Assembly: GCF_020184175.1 (NCBI RefSeq)
Contig: NC_065532.1
Span: 23,374,001-23,438,000 of the forward strand
Source: Aphis gossypii
Lineage: Eukaryota; Arthropoda; Insecta; Hemiptera; Aphididae
Reading direction: 5' to 3'
DNA length: 64,000 bases
The position numbers were made by a program, and so were the translations under genes. Under the pieces are notes generated by a model that saw only the letters and a list, made by a program, of their open reading frames with translations, did not search any database and had not been told where the DNA came from. Positions 51,865 to 64,000 of the stretch are shown here, in pieces. Each line of letters begins with the position of its first letter. Position 1 is the first letter of the stretch.

Positions 51865-54800
51865 TTAAATAGTTATTTTAATTTATTCTATCTACATTTT
51901 ATTAATATAGGTAGCAAAATGAAAAATAAAAAAAAAATTTATTGTAGACAACTCGAGACAGAAATTAATTAAACATTAATTTAATAAAAAAAATGTAATA
52001 TTAATTTGTATAGCAATAATTTAATTGTCTTAATACTATTTTATAGATACTGAAAAAAAATATATTAATATGCTATTAATACAACAATGTGTGTTGCTGT
52101 TCTTTTTTCATTATTGAACAATATGTAAATGGACAATATGATCCAGCCCTATTCATTTCTTTCACCGTAAAATAAAATAAAAATGTTTGAATCAGTTTTG
52201 TATATTATAATGAGTAGGAAGTAGGTTATGCATAGAAACGATTAGAGGGATTAAATAAAAGGAGGATAGGTCGTAGGGTACACAAAAATCTTTTGAAAAT
52301 CACCGATGATGCTCACAAGGCAAATTTATTGAATCTTTAAAATCTCCTAAAACCTTGAGATGGATTCGTAGTACCTATGGTAAGAAAAAAATGTGAAAAA
52401 TGACTACAATTTTCAGCTATCGATATAGATAGCGAGCGTCGTGCAGGTCAAAAAATACACTACACACGTTTTATATAAATCACTCGTTGATACTCTACTG
52501 AAGTAAAACAGAGACAACTGAAATCCTAAATGGACTTACGTACACTGGTACATTACATGAGTAAACAATTGATCATGACCAAATCTTATAACGTACAAAT
52601 ACGTATCAAGCCACTTTTTAGTGAAATCACAACATACAATTTAACAGTTTTTATTTGATTCTATGGAAATAAGTACTTGCATTCTTATAGTTCCTGTATA
52701 CAACTAACCAATCGAGATATTATTTACTATTTTAATTTTATGTTATCCAGTTTTAAAAAATTACACTCAAAGTTCGCTTACACATTTTTTTTCTCCAAAA
52801 TTTAGTATTGAACAGAATAGATACGACTATACGTAGTTTAACTATTTGTTTAACATTTAATATTGGTACATCAACTATTTTTAACAAGATAATATACATT
52901 AAACGAATTTTATAAAAATCAACGTTTACCACTTAAATATTTTTAGCTATAAATATGTATATTTATATTTATAGAAATTATTATAATACCGCGAAATTTT
53001 TTTAAAAAAAAAGGCATTTTATTTATTCGTTTTACTGTAAACCTTAACGAATCAATAAAGTAAATACAGTTTGAAAGTGATACCATCTGAAATCTGAATA
53101 CTTATAATTTTATTTTATTTTTTATTTTTTGCTTATTTTATACTGTACTAATGCACTAAGATAGATATATTATGGTGATACATAATATATTTTTAAATTA
53201 TCATAAAAATTGAAACAAATTTTAAATATTATCGTTTTATAATCAATGTAATGGCTCAGTAAAACAATATTAAAAAAGCACACGGTTATTTTAAAAAAAT
53301 CAAAAAATGAAGTGTATTTATTTTTAAAAAGGGAAAAAAGCATTATCATAAATTAATACGAACTAGTTAAAAAAAAAAATAAAAAAAAAATGAAAAATTA
53401 ATTTAAATTAACTACTATGTATTTACCTAGATTTTCAGTAGTGAAATTGACTATTGTTAGAGAGAATATTTAACATTTAACATAGAAAATGGACTCTCTA
53501 CATACATTGAAGTGATCGGTGCATACGTCTTCATACAAACGATTTCAAATTAAAACACTAAATATTAAATTTTGAAATGGTTGATATCGATGTTAAAGGC
53601 ACACTGGTCATACAGGTACCTACTGCGGGCTATAATATGTTGATTGACAATCTATATTATTACATTTAATTATCAAGCTGATAACGAAAATAATAATAGT
53701 CGAATATAATCATTTAGTCCACATCATTCTGGGTTTTTACATTTCTTATTAATTCAATTTCTTATAATTACTATAGTAGCATAATAAACAAGCTGAAATA
53801 ACTATAACTAAAAAAAGCAAAATAAAACATTTGCATAAAAAAAAACCAAAAAAACCAAAAATAAATTGGTTTATTTGGAATACGAATGACGTGAAATAAA
53901 ATTATGTATAAAAATTAGATTTCTATCTCATGTATAAAAAAAAGAAGCATGTGCTGTAAAATCCGAGCCCTACTAATAATTATTTTATTGCTTTCGTTAT
54001 AATTGTCCACGTTTTTGTTAGACAGCAGCCTTTGGGTTTCGATAAAACCAATTATATACAGTAAATACCGTTACGTTTCTAATAACTAAAAGTATTGAAA
54101 CATTCACGAACATATAATAAATAAATTCAAGTGTGGACTGTGGGCCATGTATGCCAGTTTCTCATACTGTCAAACAACCACAGCTTATACACGGGAAAGA
54201 AGGGTATATGTATGATTTATACTTTTGTTTTTGCTCAGGTAATCTATGAAACATTGGAATCGTCATTCGGCGGAAAAATCGTTCCAATTGGTTATATTTC
54301 TATTTTCTCAATAATTTTGTGCGAATTGTCGATTTCAACACTTCGTATTTATATCAAAATAAATATACTAAAATTACCTATTATAGTACTTATAAATATT
54401 ATAATACACAATTTTAATAGGTACCTACTTTAATACAATCGATCATATTTAACTAAATATAAAAACATTGATTTAGGCATAATGTGTGTTTAGATAATGG
54501 CTAAAGTTTGATTAAGATACCGTATTTGTTCATGATTGTTTTCCGTATTACGATTTATTATTATTATTCGTATATTTTATAGTATTTATTTATTATTAGG
54601 CATGTGTATTCAGTATACACATGGTAGGTATCTCAGTGAAGTTATCAAAATAATAATACCATCTTCCTGTCGACGGGCTTAACATACTATAATATGATGT
54701 TTTATTATCATCACAGATACATATTACTATCGTTTATTCATATTTACAAAAGATAATTGAATCTGCATATTTTAACCATTATTGAATACAGTGCAGTTTA

Positions 54801-55263
54801 TATTCGTTTAAAACGTAATCTGCAGTTGTACCTATAGGTAGGTGTATATTATGCATTATTTTTTTTATGAGTTAACGTAAATACTTGATAATATTTTTAT
54901 CTGCATACTATATTTGATGAAACAATGTGTGCGAACATTTACAAGAACAAAGAAACGAAAGTTATTACTAAATGCTGAAAACGTGAAGCATAAAAAAAGT
55001 TCATAATAATGTTAAATGTGGAGTGTCTATACTCTATAAAACAGAACAAACAAAAAAGTAAAAAATAAAATGACTCTTATGGTAATTTATAAAACTTCAG
55101 TTACACGTAGATTATAGTATAAAGAAACACATGATATAAGATCACACACTCAATGCTTCCAATATATATGACATGTATGTATGAAGACAGTTCATGAAAT
55201 ACTGTTAGGTAAAAAAATTAAAATAGAAGGGGGATGCAAAAGTGTAAAAAAAATATACATACC

Positions 55264-55363
55264 TGAATATTTAAATGTTTTATTGACTGGAACGTAAGAA
55301 TAAAAAAAGAAGGTGTAGTAGGACTCCGTCCCTTGTGTACTCCCCTTTCAATTCAAGCCCTGG
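55264..55363 (-). mobile_element. Possible transposon end
   Basis: Read on minus it begins CAGGGCTTGAATTGAAAG at 55363, continues GGGGAGTACACAAGGGACGG and includes a long pyrimidine tract. CAGGG-type termini with a GGGG subterminal patch are seen in hAT-like and related elements. No partner terminus or flanking duplication was found. Confidence 0.25.
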
Positions 55364-56689
55364 ATACGATACATTTTTAGTACAATGTCATTATATACGT
55401 TGTTTTATTTTGGATAATGACTTATATGTATTGATTAAATATTGTTATACTAATATAAATAAATATAAACACTATTAGGAATGACCTTCCATGTTTATAA
55501 ATTATCACAAATCACACATAATAATAAGTCTGATTCACAGCCATAGATTGATACCTAACTGAATAATAAACACATTAACTAAAATGTATAAAAAATAAAT
55601 TTATATAAATATCTATGATAATAAAATAACTTACAATTTGTAATCTACATAGAATTAAAAATCTTATTTAGTCATAAAATACTAACATTGTCAAATAATT
55701 AATGTAAAACAAGCTTAAAACTAAAACTGTTTGTTTGAAATTATATATTATATTAATACCAGAATGACCCAACTATTAATAATTACAATACGTTACTTAA
55801 TAAAGAATTTTAAAAGGTTTAGTTTATTGAGTATTTTATCTTTTTAATAATTATACATTTTTACAGAATGGTTTCATTTTTAATGTTTAGCTGAAATATA
55901 ATTTAAGGGAAATATAGTGAAAGGAAATAATACTTACTTATAATATATACAAGATTAATATTATTTTATCATTTTTGTTTATTGCTTATTCATTTTTAAT
56001 TAATTACTCATATACTATATTTTTTTAAATTTATTCGCTTAATTAAAAAATAATATTTTTATACAGTATTTTATTGATTAATTTTAAATTATCAAATTTT
56101 CGGTCCTTATAGTTATGCATTTTTAAAATATTTATTTGTTCTAAAAGCTTAAAAGTCAGTGTTTTCAAAATAATATTGTATGAATTATAAAATCAATATT
56201 TCCATAAATTCTTTGGTACCTTGGAATTCGTTTTTCTAATATCAATATCTCCAAGTGGGTCCAAAAGTAGAAAAATATAGATGATTTTTTTATAGTTACA
56301 TCTAAACCTATTTGTATTACTCTGAAACGTTATTATTTAATGTTATTATAATATTGATTCACAATGTTATTTCAAAGTATTTTTTCATGCTGTTCAATGT
56401 GTGCCTTCATTTCACGCGGTATAAAATGTAAATGTATTTTATCTGAAAATAAAATATTGACCTTTATAGGAATTTCGGTACTTGTTAATTCAATATGCAT
56501 AGCTATTTGAAATAACATAATTAAATTATAATAATATTTCAAAATTGTTTCATGTATAAAACGTCTTAATTCCATTATTTTTATCAAACAAGTGGCCTTA
56601 ATTTTTGATAATTTTTAATTAAAGAGTAAATAATATTTATAAGTATCAAAAATAGATACAAATATTATTATGCCATTTAAAATCTCGAG

Positions 56690-58130
56690 TCCTTTATGCA
56701 CTAGGCTGTGCCACTAATAACCCGAGTACCCGACTTCCTGCGTATCCCTCGCGACGGCATTACTCGTACGTGCACCATTAAAACGGTAACAACAACAATA
56801 ATAATAATAGTTATTATTATAATTGTTATTAGGTATTATGTATTACGTTTGTTTTAAAATGTTGAATGAAAACGTTTACTAGTTTAAATCAACGACGCAG
56901 TATATGCGTAAAGTATACGATACAGACGCCTTGGAAGTTCTATTCATTAATATTAAATGCGCGTTTTTGCTTGCTCATATTAATGGCGTACGTATAGTAC
57001 GTATATGGTAATAAAATACCACCGGGACTCGTTTAATCCCGAAATCACCAGGCGGCCAAGACCGAGAGGTTGTAGTTTCGCCGTTTTCCTAGTAATATAT
57101 ATATATACATATACATAACAGATATAATATAAGCATAAGTAATCCGATGCGTGGTGGCGAAGAGCAAAAATAACGACTCAAGACGGGTGGAGATCCAAAA
57201 TGTGTGTTGTTATTATTATTTAGAAGTCTCACACGCACCTACACACGAACAGAACAAAAAGTAATTTGAAAAGGTATCACTTTCCCCTGTATAGCTGTTG
57301 TCACCCACCGCGTGTATGTTCGTCGTGACTATGCACGCCGTCGTTCCAATTTTCCATATTTAACGTGCTGAATCAAAAAACTTTGTACGAATTTATTCAA
57401 CTCTAAGGTTCAAACAATTCGTTGACCAAAAGTTTAAGCAGCGATTTATATTCCAACCGACAAGACTTCGCTCAGAAAACTTTCAGAGATATTGTCGTGA
57501 AAACTACGCGGCAATAATAATAATACACTCTACCTTATTTTACTTAGACACAAGTCATTATATGATATAGTTTTAAGTGTGATACCTAACGTTTTAGAGC
57601 TTAATACCAGTGAGACGTAAATTGCAGTTCACGTGTATAACAGAACTACCGACTTGATGCATAGACTGCAATTGCATCACGTTTCCATATTCGAAAGATA
57701 ACCGTTGTGCTGACAACCAGCACCACAAATAATTGAGAATTTTCGCTGTGAACGTAATTATAATTTTAATCACTGTGATGGAAAAAGTTAATGAAGTATT
57801 AGTTTAAATGATCGAGCTTAGCAGTAGTGCTAGTAGTAAAGGAAATAATGCGTTCCGGGTCTTTGATCCTGTTGGTACACGAAAAGTTTCTTTTCCAGTT
57901 GCAGATTTGATTAAAAACTAGATACTCGTTCGTTCCCAGGAGTCTTGAAACGAAATGACAAATTTACAACTGGGATTACACCGATGTGAGATTCTCTTGA
58001 ACAAAAATGGTCTTTTGGAGTAAGACAATCGGTCCGTACTATTTTATTGCATTTTATTTCCACAGTATCTGTCACAGGCAGACTTTCGGATTACGTCGGC
58101 AACTATTTTTTTTTTTTTTTTTTTTTGTTC
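56690..58130. promoter_or_regulatory. Balanced, CpG-containing island
   Basis: Over 1 kb with raised G+C and many CpG (e.g. near 56.74, 57.05, 57.15 and 57.31 kb), ending at a 21-T run (58106-58126). On the minus strand a donor-like GTGCGT/GTGAGACT lies near 57227. On the plus strand the acceptor TTATTTCCACAG is near 58066, but the frame behind it runs into the T tract. I see no trustworthy coding exon. A promoter or enhancer is plausible, possibly for the minus-strand gene starting at 40.9 kb. Confidence 0.35.
58106..58126. repeat. 21-T homopolymer
   Basis: Uninterrupted T run, the longest in the window. It could be a retrotransposed poly(A) tail on the minus strand, but no element body or duplication was identified. 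Confidence 0.8.
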
Positions 58131-58139
58131 TCGTTATCG

Positions 58140-61100
58140 TAAATGGATAATGTTTTGTTCGATGGATTAAAATAAAACATAGTGAATAATGTTAGGTAAT
58201 ATGGCATTGCAAATAATTGCCATGCTGGATGAGCAATATAATATCTTCCGTTATATAATATTATTATATTAAGTCATAGACAACAGACCATAATCCAACA
58301 ATAATAGTTGATTTAAAATATTATTGTACACAATTAATTTGGTGTAAACTTTAAACTGCTAATATCTGGATAAAGTATAAAAACGTAATAGATTTCCGAG
58401 AGTTATTAAACTTTTTTTTTAATGAACAGTTAATATTCCATAACATATAAATGTACAATAAATATCTATTACTATATCCAGCTATTGCTAATTATATATT
58501 TATTAAAACACTATGATATAGATAAATTATAGTAAATTTACCTAAATGTACTCATTTAACTCATTTAGGTCACATATTTAAAAAAAATTTTAATATATAA
58601 CAGTTTATTAATAATTATCAATAGATAAATTTATTTAAACTTAAAAAAAATTTTTATATTTTGAACATTATATGTAGTGTTATATAATTTTTGATCTATT
58701 AGTTTTTTGTAGTATTATTCATTTCATCCCAGTAGTATAATTTTACGACAAAAACATTTATAATTAATTTAATAAATTGACATCACTCAAAATGATTTTT
58801 TATTCCATCAAAGTTTTGAACTGTTTTATAATTCATCATAACATTATATTGTTTTTAAGTAGAAAATAATTTACTATGTTATCAACGAGTATGTTTAACG
58901 GAAGCGAGTTGTTAATTTCGACACAAAACACTTAACTGTTTGTGTTAACCGTATTACCAGTAACCACAATTTATAACTCGATTCGTTGAAGTTTATAAAT
59001 TTTAATTCTAATTTATTCACAGTTGATAAAATATAGTCGGATAATGGATTAAACATTCAAAATTTTATTTGTACAAATTTTGAAAAACAGTTTGAAAGTA
59101 TTGGTGTATTATTGAATTTATTTGAGTGAATAAATATACTTAATTCAATTATTTGGTTTTTTTTGAAATGCACAGAAAATAATTTTTATGATAGTAAACT
59201 TTTTAATTTGTGCAGTATCAATTTTATATTTATATGTTATTTGATATTATATTTATTATTATTACACTTATAATATATTACAAGCATTTTTTAGCTTCAA
59301 ATCATTTTTAAATTTGTGCATATTCATATCAATATTACGAGTATATTAATCATAGTTCCAAACAAACAACGCTTGTTAATAGCTTAAATCTATAAGAGTT
59401 GTAGTTTAACTAATTGGAATCATATGTTTAAAATAACAACGACTTAAAAATATTGTGTAATTCTTCAAAATTATACCCTGTAATATAGGTACATACCAAG
59501 TCTTAAAATAGGTACTTATGTTATACAATTATAAAATGGTTAGTGATAAAAATAAAATTACTATGGCATGTTTATTAACTTAAAATTATCGATATAATCT
59601 GTATAACTATCATTCGTATGTAAAAACGAGATATTGTTAGCACAAAACAGTATAAAATAAAAATGCAAAAATTAAACATTTTTTTTTTTTTTAGTATTAG
59701 TTATTAAATTGTATATTTTAGACTTCAATCAATATAATGTATTTTATTCAGTTATATTAAAGTGAATAAAATACAGCGCTACCGTTAATAGTAATTTATT
59801 CGTGAGTATTAAAAAAAAAATGAGAGTTCATTGTTATAATAAAACGATTTTAGTAATCCTACAAATTTCCAATTCTATGTCATCGTATTGGATTTATTAA
59901 TTACGTCTACAGAATATAGGTTAGATACTTATTTTAGAGATTTTGCAGCGTTTAATAAAATAATTTTGTTTTATATTCCATGGACCATGGACATTATTAA
60001 ATTTCACATGTTCTACAACTATATGTTATTCAATATGTTGTAAAAATCTTTGTTATAGCTTAAAATTATGTATAGTAGTATAATTATTTAGTTTTTGTGA
60101 TATTTATTTGAAAGATATGAGCATGTGGTTAGCATCAAAAAGTTTGTTGCCAACTTAAAAATTCACTTCAAAACTTATCAAATTGAATTATAGAATTATT
60201 GTCAAATATGTATTCAACATATTTAAAAATTTGCATACATTTGGATATTTTTTTATGTCTTGATTAATTCTGCCATTGTATCTCAATAGATATTTAATAT
60301 TATTATATTTTTAATAAAAATTAATAGTCGACTGTATTACTGATGCTCAATGCTCATATATTTTATGAACTGATTTACTAGTGAAATATATTGATTACGA
60401 GTACCTATACATAACCTAACCTACATACACTACTATAAGACAATTTATTTTAAACACATTATTTTCACTAGAAGTACTCAAAGTGAAATATTTCTTATAT
60501 ATACTTACTTTCATCGTGGTTCGTTTAAATCTTGTCTTTGTAAAGAGTCGTTGACCACTGACTAGTTTAGTTTGTAGTGAACTACCAAATAGTTAGGTTG
60601 TCAAAATCCTATTGAATTTTACTCGAGCATGTAATGACGACCTAAAAACTGATGAATACCTATTAATTCCAGCAGAGTAGAAAGTGTTCATATTCTAAAT
60701 AATATCTTGCTTAAACTATCTTACCACAATGTATAATATAATAGCTCCCATAATTATAAAAAATACATTTTTAAAATTAGTTATTTAATTGTGGGCCATC
60801 AAAGTTACTTGTAAACTTTTTAAAAGCCCACTTACATGCTAGATATTTAAAGTTAATACTATTTTTGGATAAATAAAAGTTATTAACAATTATAAATTTT
60901 AATAACAATCTTAATCCAGAACAAATTTGGTTTTGTATTATTTTAGTGCCTTGAATAAAATAATAAAAATATAGTTATTAATTAAAATAAATAATGAATT
61001 TGAATTCAAAGAACCATATAAGGTATGATTTTTCAATATTTTCAGAATATTTATACTGTTATAACTTAATAATCAGTGTCAATCATTAGTCTCATCATAT

Positions 61101-62200
61101 ATTTAAGGGTTTATTTTATTATATGTCTATAAATGTTTAAAACGTATCATATAAACTGCGTAAGTAAAACGTTCAAAATAGGTAGTAGTAATAAAAAAGG
61201 CTGTACCTACACGGGTCATTAATATGCAATTGTATTATGTTTACTTGAATACCAAACTTTTACAATAAAAATGTATATTTAATGTTCAGTGGTGCTACGA
61301 GCAGTTCCGATCGTCAAAAAACACATCAAAATTGCAACCTTCGATCATTTAACATTATCTTATACAATAATAGTAATGATTTGTATAATTTATAATAAAT
61401 AATGATATTAAATTGTATTTATAGTTTTTAAAACATAAAAAATTATAAAACTTATTTTATTTAACATGAGATAAAAACAACCACTTGCACTATTCATTAA
61501 CTTTTAATCGTTAGTTTAATGATTAGCTAACGGGATTAAATATCGATAGAAAACACAAGTTGATTAGGTGTCTATCTATTATACCTATGCATTTTCATTC
61601 ATAAATTTCTCTGTAATACATAATGGTGTAACCATAGAGGGTTTACTTTAAATTATGTTTAATCCGTTTAATGGTCCTGAAAAGTACATATTATATGGTT
61701 ATGTACCTATAATAAAATTCAAATATTTAAAAAGAAATTATGCACTTTATGTCTTTATATATTATATTTAACGAATATAATAAATATATTATATAGACAT
61801 TTGCATAAAAAAACAATCGAAATGTTAGAAAACAACTATGTAAATATTTTTTCCGAAAACTTTAGATAAATATGATATAAAATACATTATAAATATGGAT
61901 AATCATGTAAAATATGCATAAAAATTGTAAAATAAATAATAATGAATTATCAAAGCCAAGTGAGACATAGGTATTATTCAAATGTCAAAAATGTTTGAAA
62001 TATTATTGCCAAAACTCAAGCGTGTAATAGATTAGCTGTTTTGAATATTTCAGATATCATAAAGTATTGTTTTTATGCACAACACATCTCAAAAGAATTA
62101 TAATTTACTTCGTAATTTATTTATGTACCTATTTGTTACTATATTTATTTACTTGCATAGAAATGTAAAATGTTATGTTTATTACATAATATTTTTATCG
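58140..62200. other. AT-rich spacer or intron
   Basis: No exon, RNA gene or clear repeat recognised. Confidence 0.6.
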
Positions 62201-62217
62201 TTAATTTTTTGTTTCAG

Positions 62218-62273
62218 GTAAATGATTGTGAATTTAATTTATTAACACGAAATCAAACAGAATATAGTTTTAG
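62218..62273 (+). CDS. Candidate 56-nt internal exon
   Basis: A strong acceptor (TAATTTTTTGTTTCAG, AG at 62216-62217) and a strong donor (TTTTAG/GTAAGAA, GT at 62274-62275) flank 56 nt. Only the phase-0 frame is open: VNDCEFNLLTRNQTEYSF plus two bases. There is one N-glycosylation sequon (NQT). It cannot splice directly to the 16.6-kb signal-peptide exon, which leaves in phase 1, because that frame meets TGA. An intermediate exon, another gene, or an untranslated exon is needed. It lies 300 bp before the CpG-rich region. Confidence 0.35.
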
Positions 62274-63054
62274 GTAAGAAATATTAATTATTATACTTTG
62301 AAATAAACATTATCTTCTTTGACACGTACACATTACGTCAAAGCAAGTCATTGTATGTATTCATTATAATATTGAAGAAAAACAGCGGTTTAGGAACTAA
62401 TTTTGTATTATTACTATTTTTATATTCACGCGTGTACAATATAAGTATGATTATTTTTTGCATCGTACGAGTAAGTAAATGGCATTAAGTAAATTACAAA
62501 TTAATGATGTTCACTCATGCTCATACACATTTTTAAGGGAACAACGTTATGAGACGTACGAGAAAGAGACTAAATAATAATAGTATTTCATAATACGAAC
62601 AGGTCTCGGCAAACAGTGTCGCGTATTTATTTCCGCTCATGTAGACATTTGGAAAAACGTTGCTCTAAATTATTTGAAAAAATAAAAACTTTTCACATCG
62701 TACGGTTAGAACGCACGCGAGAGTGGTGAAAAACATTATATTTAGTATAAATAACAATAACACGGGCCATTGGTTTCCGAACTAATTTCTCGAAGTAAAA
62801 GTTTGAGTGAGATGATTTACAATTTTCCGGTACGGCCTGTAGGCGAGTGTTTTTACGCGAATATAATAATTGCTCGTACGACGATTCTCGCCGTACTGCC
62901 CTCGAGGCGGTCTCGATAGAACTCGCGTAGTATAGCAGACGCGTAGATAAGCAAAAAAAACCTTGGTACCTAGGTGGCTCTCCGCAAGGGAAAATTAATC
63001 GTTACGTGCAGACACCCTCTCGCACGAAACGTTTTGGAAACGGTGTTGACAAAT

Positions 63055-63070
63055 TATATATATATATATA
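63055..63070. repeat. TA microsatellite at edge of CpG-rich region
   Basis: (TA)8-like run followed by CACAC. It could double as a TATA-like element but is ordinary simple sequence. Confidence 0.7.
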
Positions 63071-63564
63071 CACACTGTATAATATATTATTATATGTACT
63101 TATTATCGTCCACGAGAATTGGCGAGACCCGATATGAATAATTGAATGCTCGGCTACGGCGGTTTCTCGTCGTCACATTTAATTTCGTTCGTTTAGGTTT
63201 CGTTTTTTTTTTTTTAATTCGTTTTCCTTTTAACCGCCACCGCCGTCGCGTCGTTGTGTCACACCACCGCGACGTCTGTCGCACAGTTATTATCCCCTTT
63301 GCGCTCCGGTCGGGGTCGCCTTCATCTGTCGACGTGACGACAAAAGCGGTGACGGGTTAAACTGCGCAAGAATAGACCTCATCGCACACAATATACGACA
63401 TACACGACGGACTATGATATCACGGCGGCGCGGAGCGTGTCGGACGTTTCGGGACGCGGCGCGGGAGGACCGCCAAACGATTCTTCGAAAACGTTTCGTA
63501 TTGTCGACGAAGACGATGATAATAATAATAATAATTTATCAGTTACGGCTGGGTCGACCCTTTG

Positions 63565-63685
63565 CGCGCGGCAAAAGTTTATTGTTATGTGTACGCCGCC
63601 GCCGACCGAACGGAGCGACAAGAAATCCCACAACGCGGCGGCGGCGGCGTCGGAGGCTGTGCGAGCGTGACGCGCGGCAAAAGTT
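63565..63685 (+). repeat. 15-bp direct repeat pair
   Basis: CGCGCGGCAAAAGTT occurs exactly at 63565-63579 and again at 63671-63685, 106 bp apart, inside the CpG-rich leader region. It could be a pair of factor-binding sites or a small duplication. Confidence 0.7.
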
Positions 63686-64000
63686 CTTGTCAAAACCCCT
63701 TTTGCTCGCGAGACCCTTTCACCCCACTGCGATTCCACCCACCACCGCGGCGTAACGCCCTCCGAGCCGGAGAATCGTCATCGTGCCCGCTCGCCCGCAC
63801 ACCTCCGCGGGACGGCCGACCTCTTCGCGTCTTCTTCACGCGCGACCAAACCGCCCACGCCAGCGACGACACGCCGACCGGACCCTCTCGCCGTCGTCCG
63901 GTCTCGTGTCCGTCTGCCGCTGATCGCGGTTTTGTTCCGATCTCGAGGAATTTTCGAATTGTCATTATTCATGCGAACCGCTCGCGGTGGCGGTAGCGGC

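Larger units (their letters stand above)
50500..56680. other. AT-rich spacer, little content
   Basis: Apart from a 29-codon open frame at 51778, a transposon-like end at 55.36 kb and a small balanced patch at 54.13-54.30 kb, nothing is supported. A small balanced patch at 52.26-52.60 kb has no reading frame I trust. Confidence 0.5.
62560..64000. promoter_or_regulatory. CpG-rich promoter / 5' leader region at window edge
   Basis: Composition shifts abruptly from A+T-rich to G+C- and CpG-rich, strongest after 63.2 kb. TA-rich sequence near 63.05-63.10 kb precedes it, and TCAGTT at 63539-63544 (plus) fits the arthropod initiator consensus. Long frames occur on both strands (plus 63562-63996; minus 63412-63738, 63690-63965), but most begin at non-ATG codons and read as Arg/Pro/Ala translations of GC-rich DNA. 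I therefore do not call them genes. A minus frame from a true ATG at 63972 is short and Arg-rich. The likeliest reading is a promoter and long untranslated leader of a gene continuing right of the window; a bidirectional promoter is possible. Confidence 0.5.

Noticed and set aside
52417..52448. 30-nt microexon-like segment (ACAATTTTCAG ... GTGCAG/GTCAAA)
   Set aside because: The donor is poor beyond GT, and the segment is a CTATC/GATAG palindrome.
54131..54433. 100-codon plus-strand frame with a strong acceptor inside (TTTTTGCTCAG, exon start 54239)
   Set aside because: The frame opens with GTG, no good donor follows, and the C-terminal part is Ile-rich translated spacer. The first 20 codons after the acceptor look protein-like but are not enough.
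55264..55290. 24-nt minus-strand exon between a long pyrimidine tract plus CAG and GTATGTAT
   Set aside because: The pyrimidine tract lies inside what looks like a transposon end, so the splice-like pattern is probably accidental.
63412..63996. Overlapping long frames on both strands in the CpG-rich edge
   Set aside because: GC-rich DNA has few stops. Most begin at GTG or TTG, the products are Arg/Pro/Ala repeats, and several frames are open at once.
1..64000. CRISPR arrays, operons, bacterial promoters, attachment sites
   Set aside because: No regularly spaced repeats or prokaryotic gene layout; the DNA is clearly eukaryotic.

Overview
The window reads as insect nuclear DNA, most likely from an aphid (Hemiptera: Aphididae). 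It is very A+T rich (about three quarters A+T by eye), almost free of long reading frames, and full of microsatellites and homopolymers. The words TAGGTA and TACCTA recur throughout. One short tract is built from the insect telomere pentamer TTAGG. The single recognisable protein homology is a decayed Mutator-like transposase of a type I remember as common in aphids. The species assignment is inference. There are no prokaryotic operons, rRNAs, convincing tRNAs or CRISPR arrays.

Layout. 1-16 kb is AT-rich spacer or intron with two islands of more balanced composition (6.2-6.8 and 10.2-10.7 kb). At 16,432-16,674 (+) lies a probable 5' exon: acceptor, leader, in-frame stop, an ATG opening a signal-peptide-like segment, and a phase-1 donor. 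A 500-bp balanced island follows at 17.1-17.6 kb. A complete 248-bp non-autonomous hAT element sits at 23,676-23,923 with an 8-bp target duplication. At 25.77-26.03 kb the minus strand carries promoter-like sequence and a strong donor. Between 40.9 and 35.5 kb the minus strand holds three short putative coding exons (40,896-40,854; 39,572-39,485; 35,632-35,556). Their splice phases match and together they read as the N-terminus of an unrecognised proline-, serine- and tyrosine-rich protein. Weaker candidate exons to the left (33.7, 25.8, 22.3 kb) may or may not belong to it. At 49,223-50,495 (-) lies the broken transposase gene. 50.5-56.7 kb and 58.1-62.2 kb are AT-rich and essentially featureless. 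56.7-58.1 kb is another balanced island, 62,218-62,273 (+) is a candidate small exon, and 62.56-64.0 kb is a strongly CpG-rich promoter or 5'-leader region whose gene probably runs off the right edge.

The picture is mostly intron and intergenic DNA of at least two multi-exon genes: one on plus with a signal-peptide exon, one on minus with an unidentified N-terminus. Old DNA transposons are scattered through it. Every exon call rests on splice signals, open frame and phase, without transcript or homology evidence. I did not find a convincing new multi-gene system; the unrecognised minus-strand gene is the item most worth following up.
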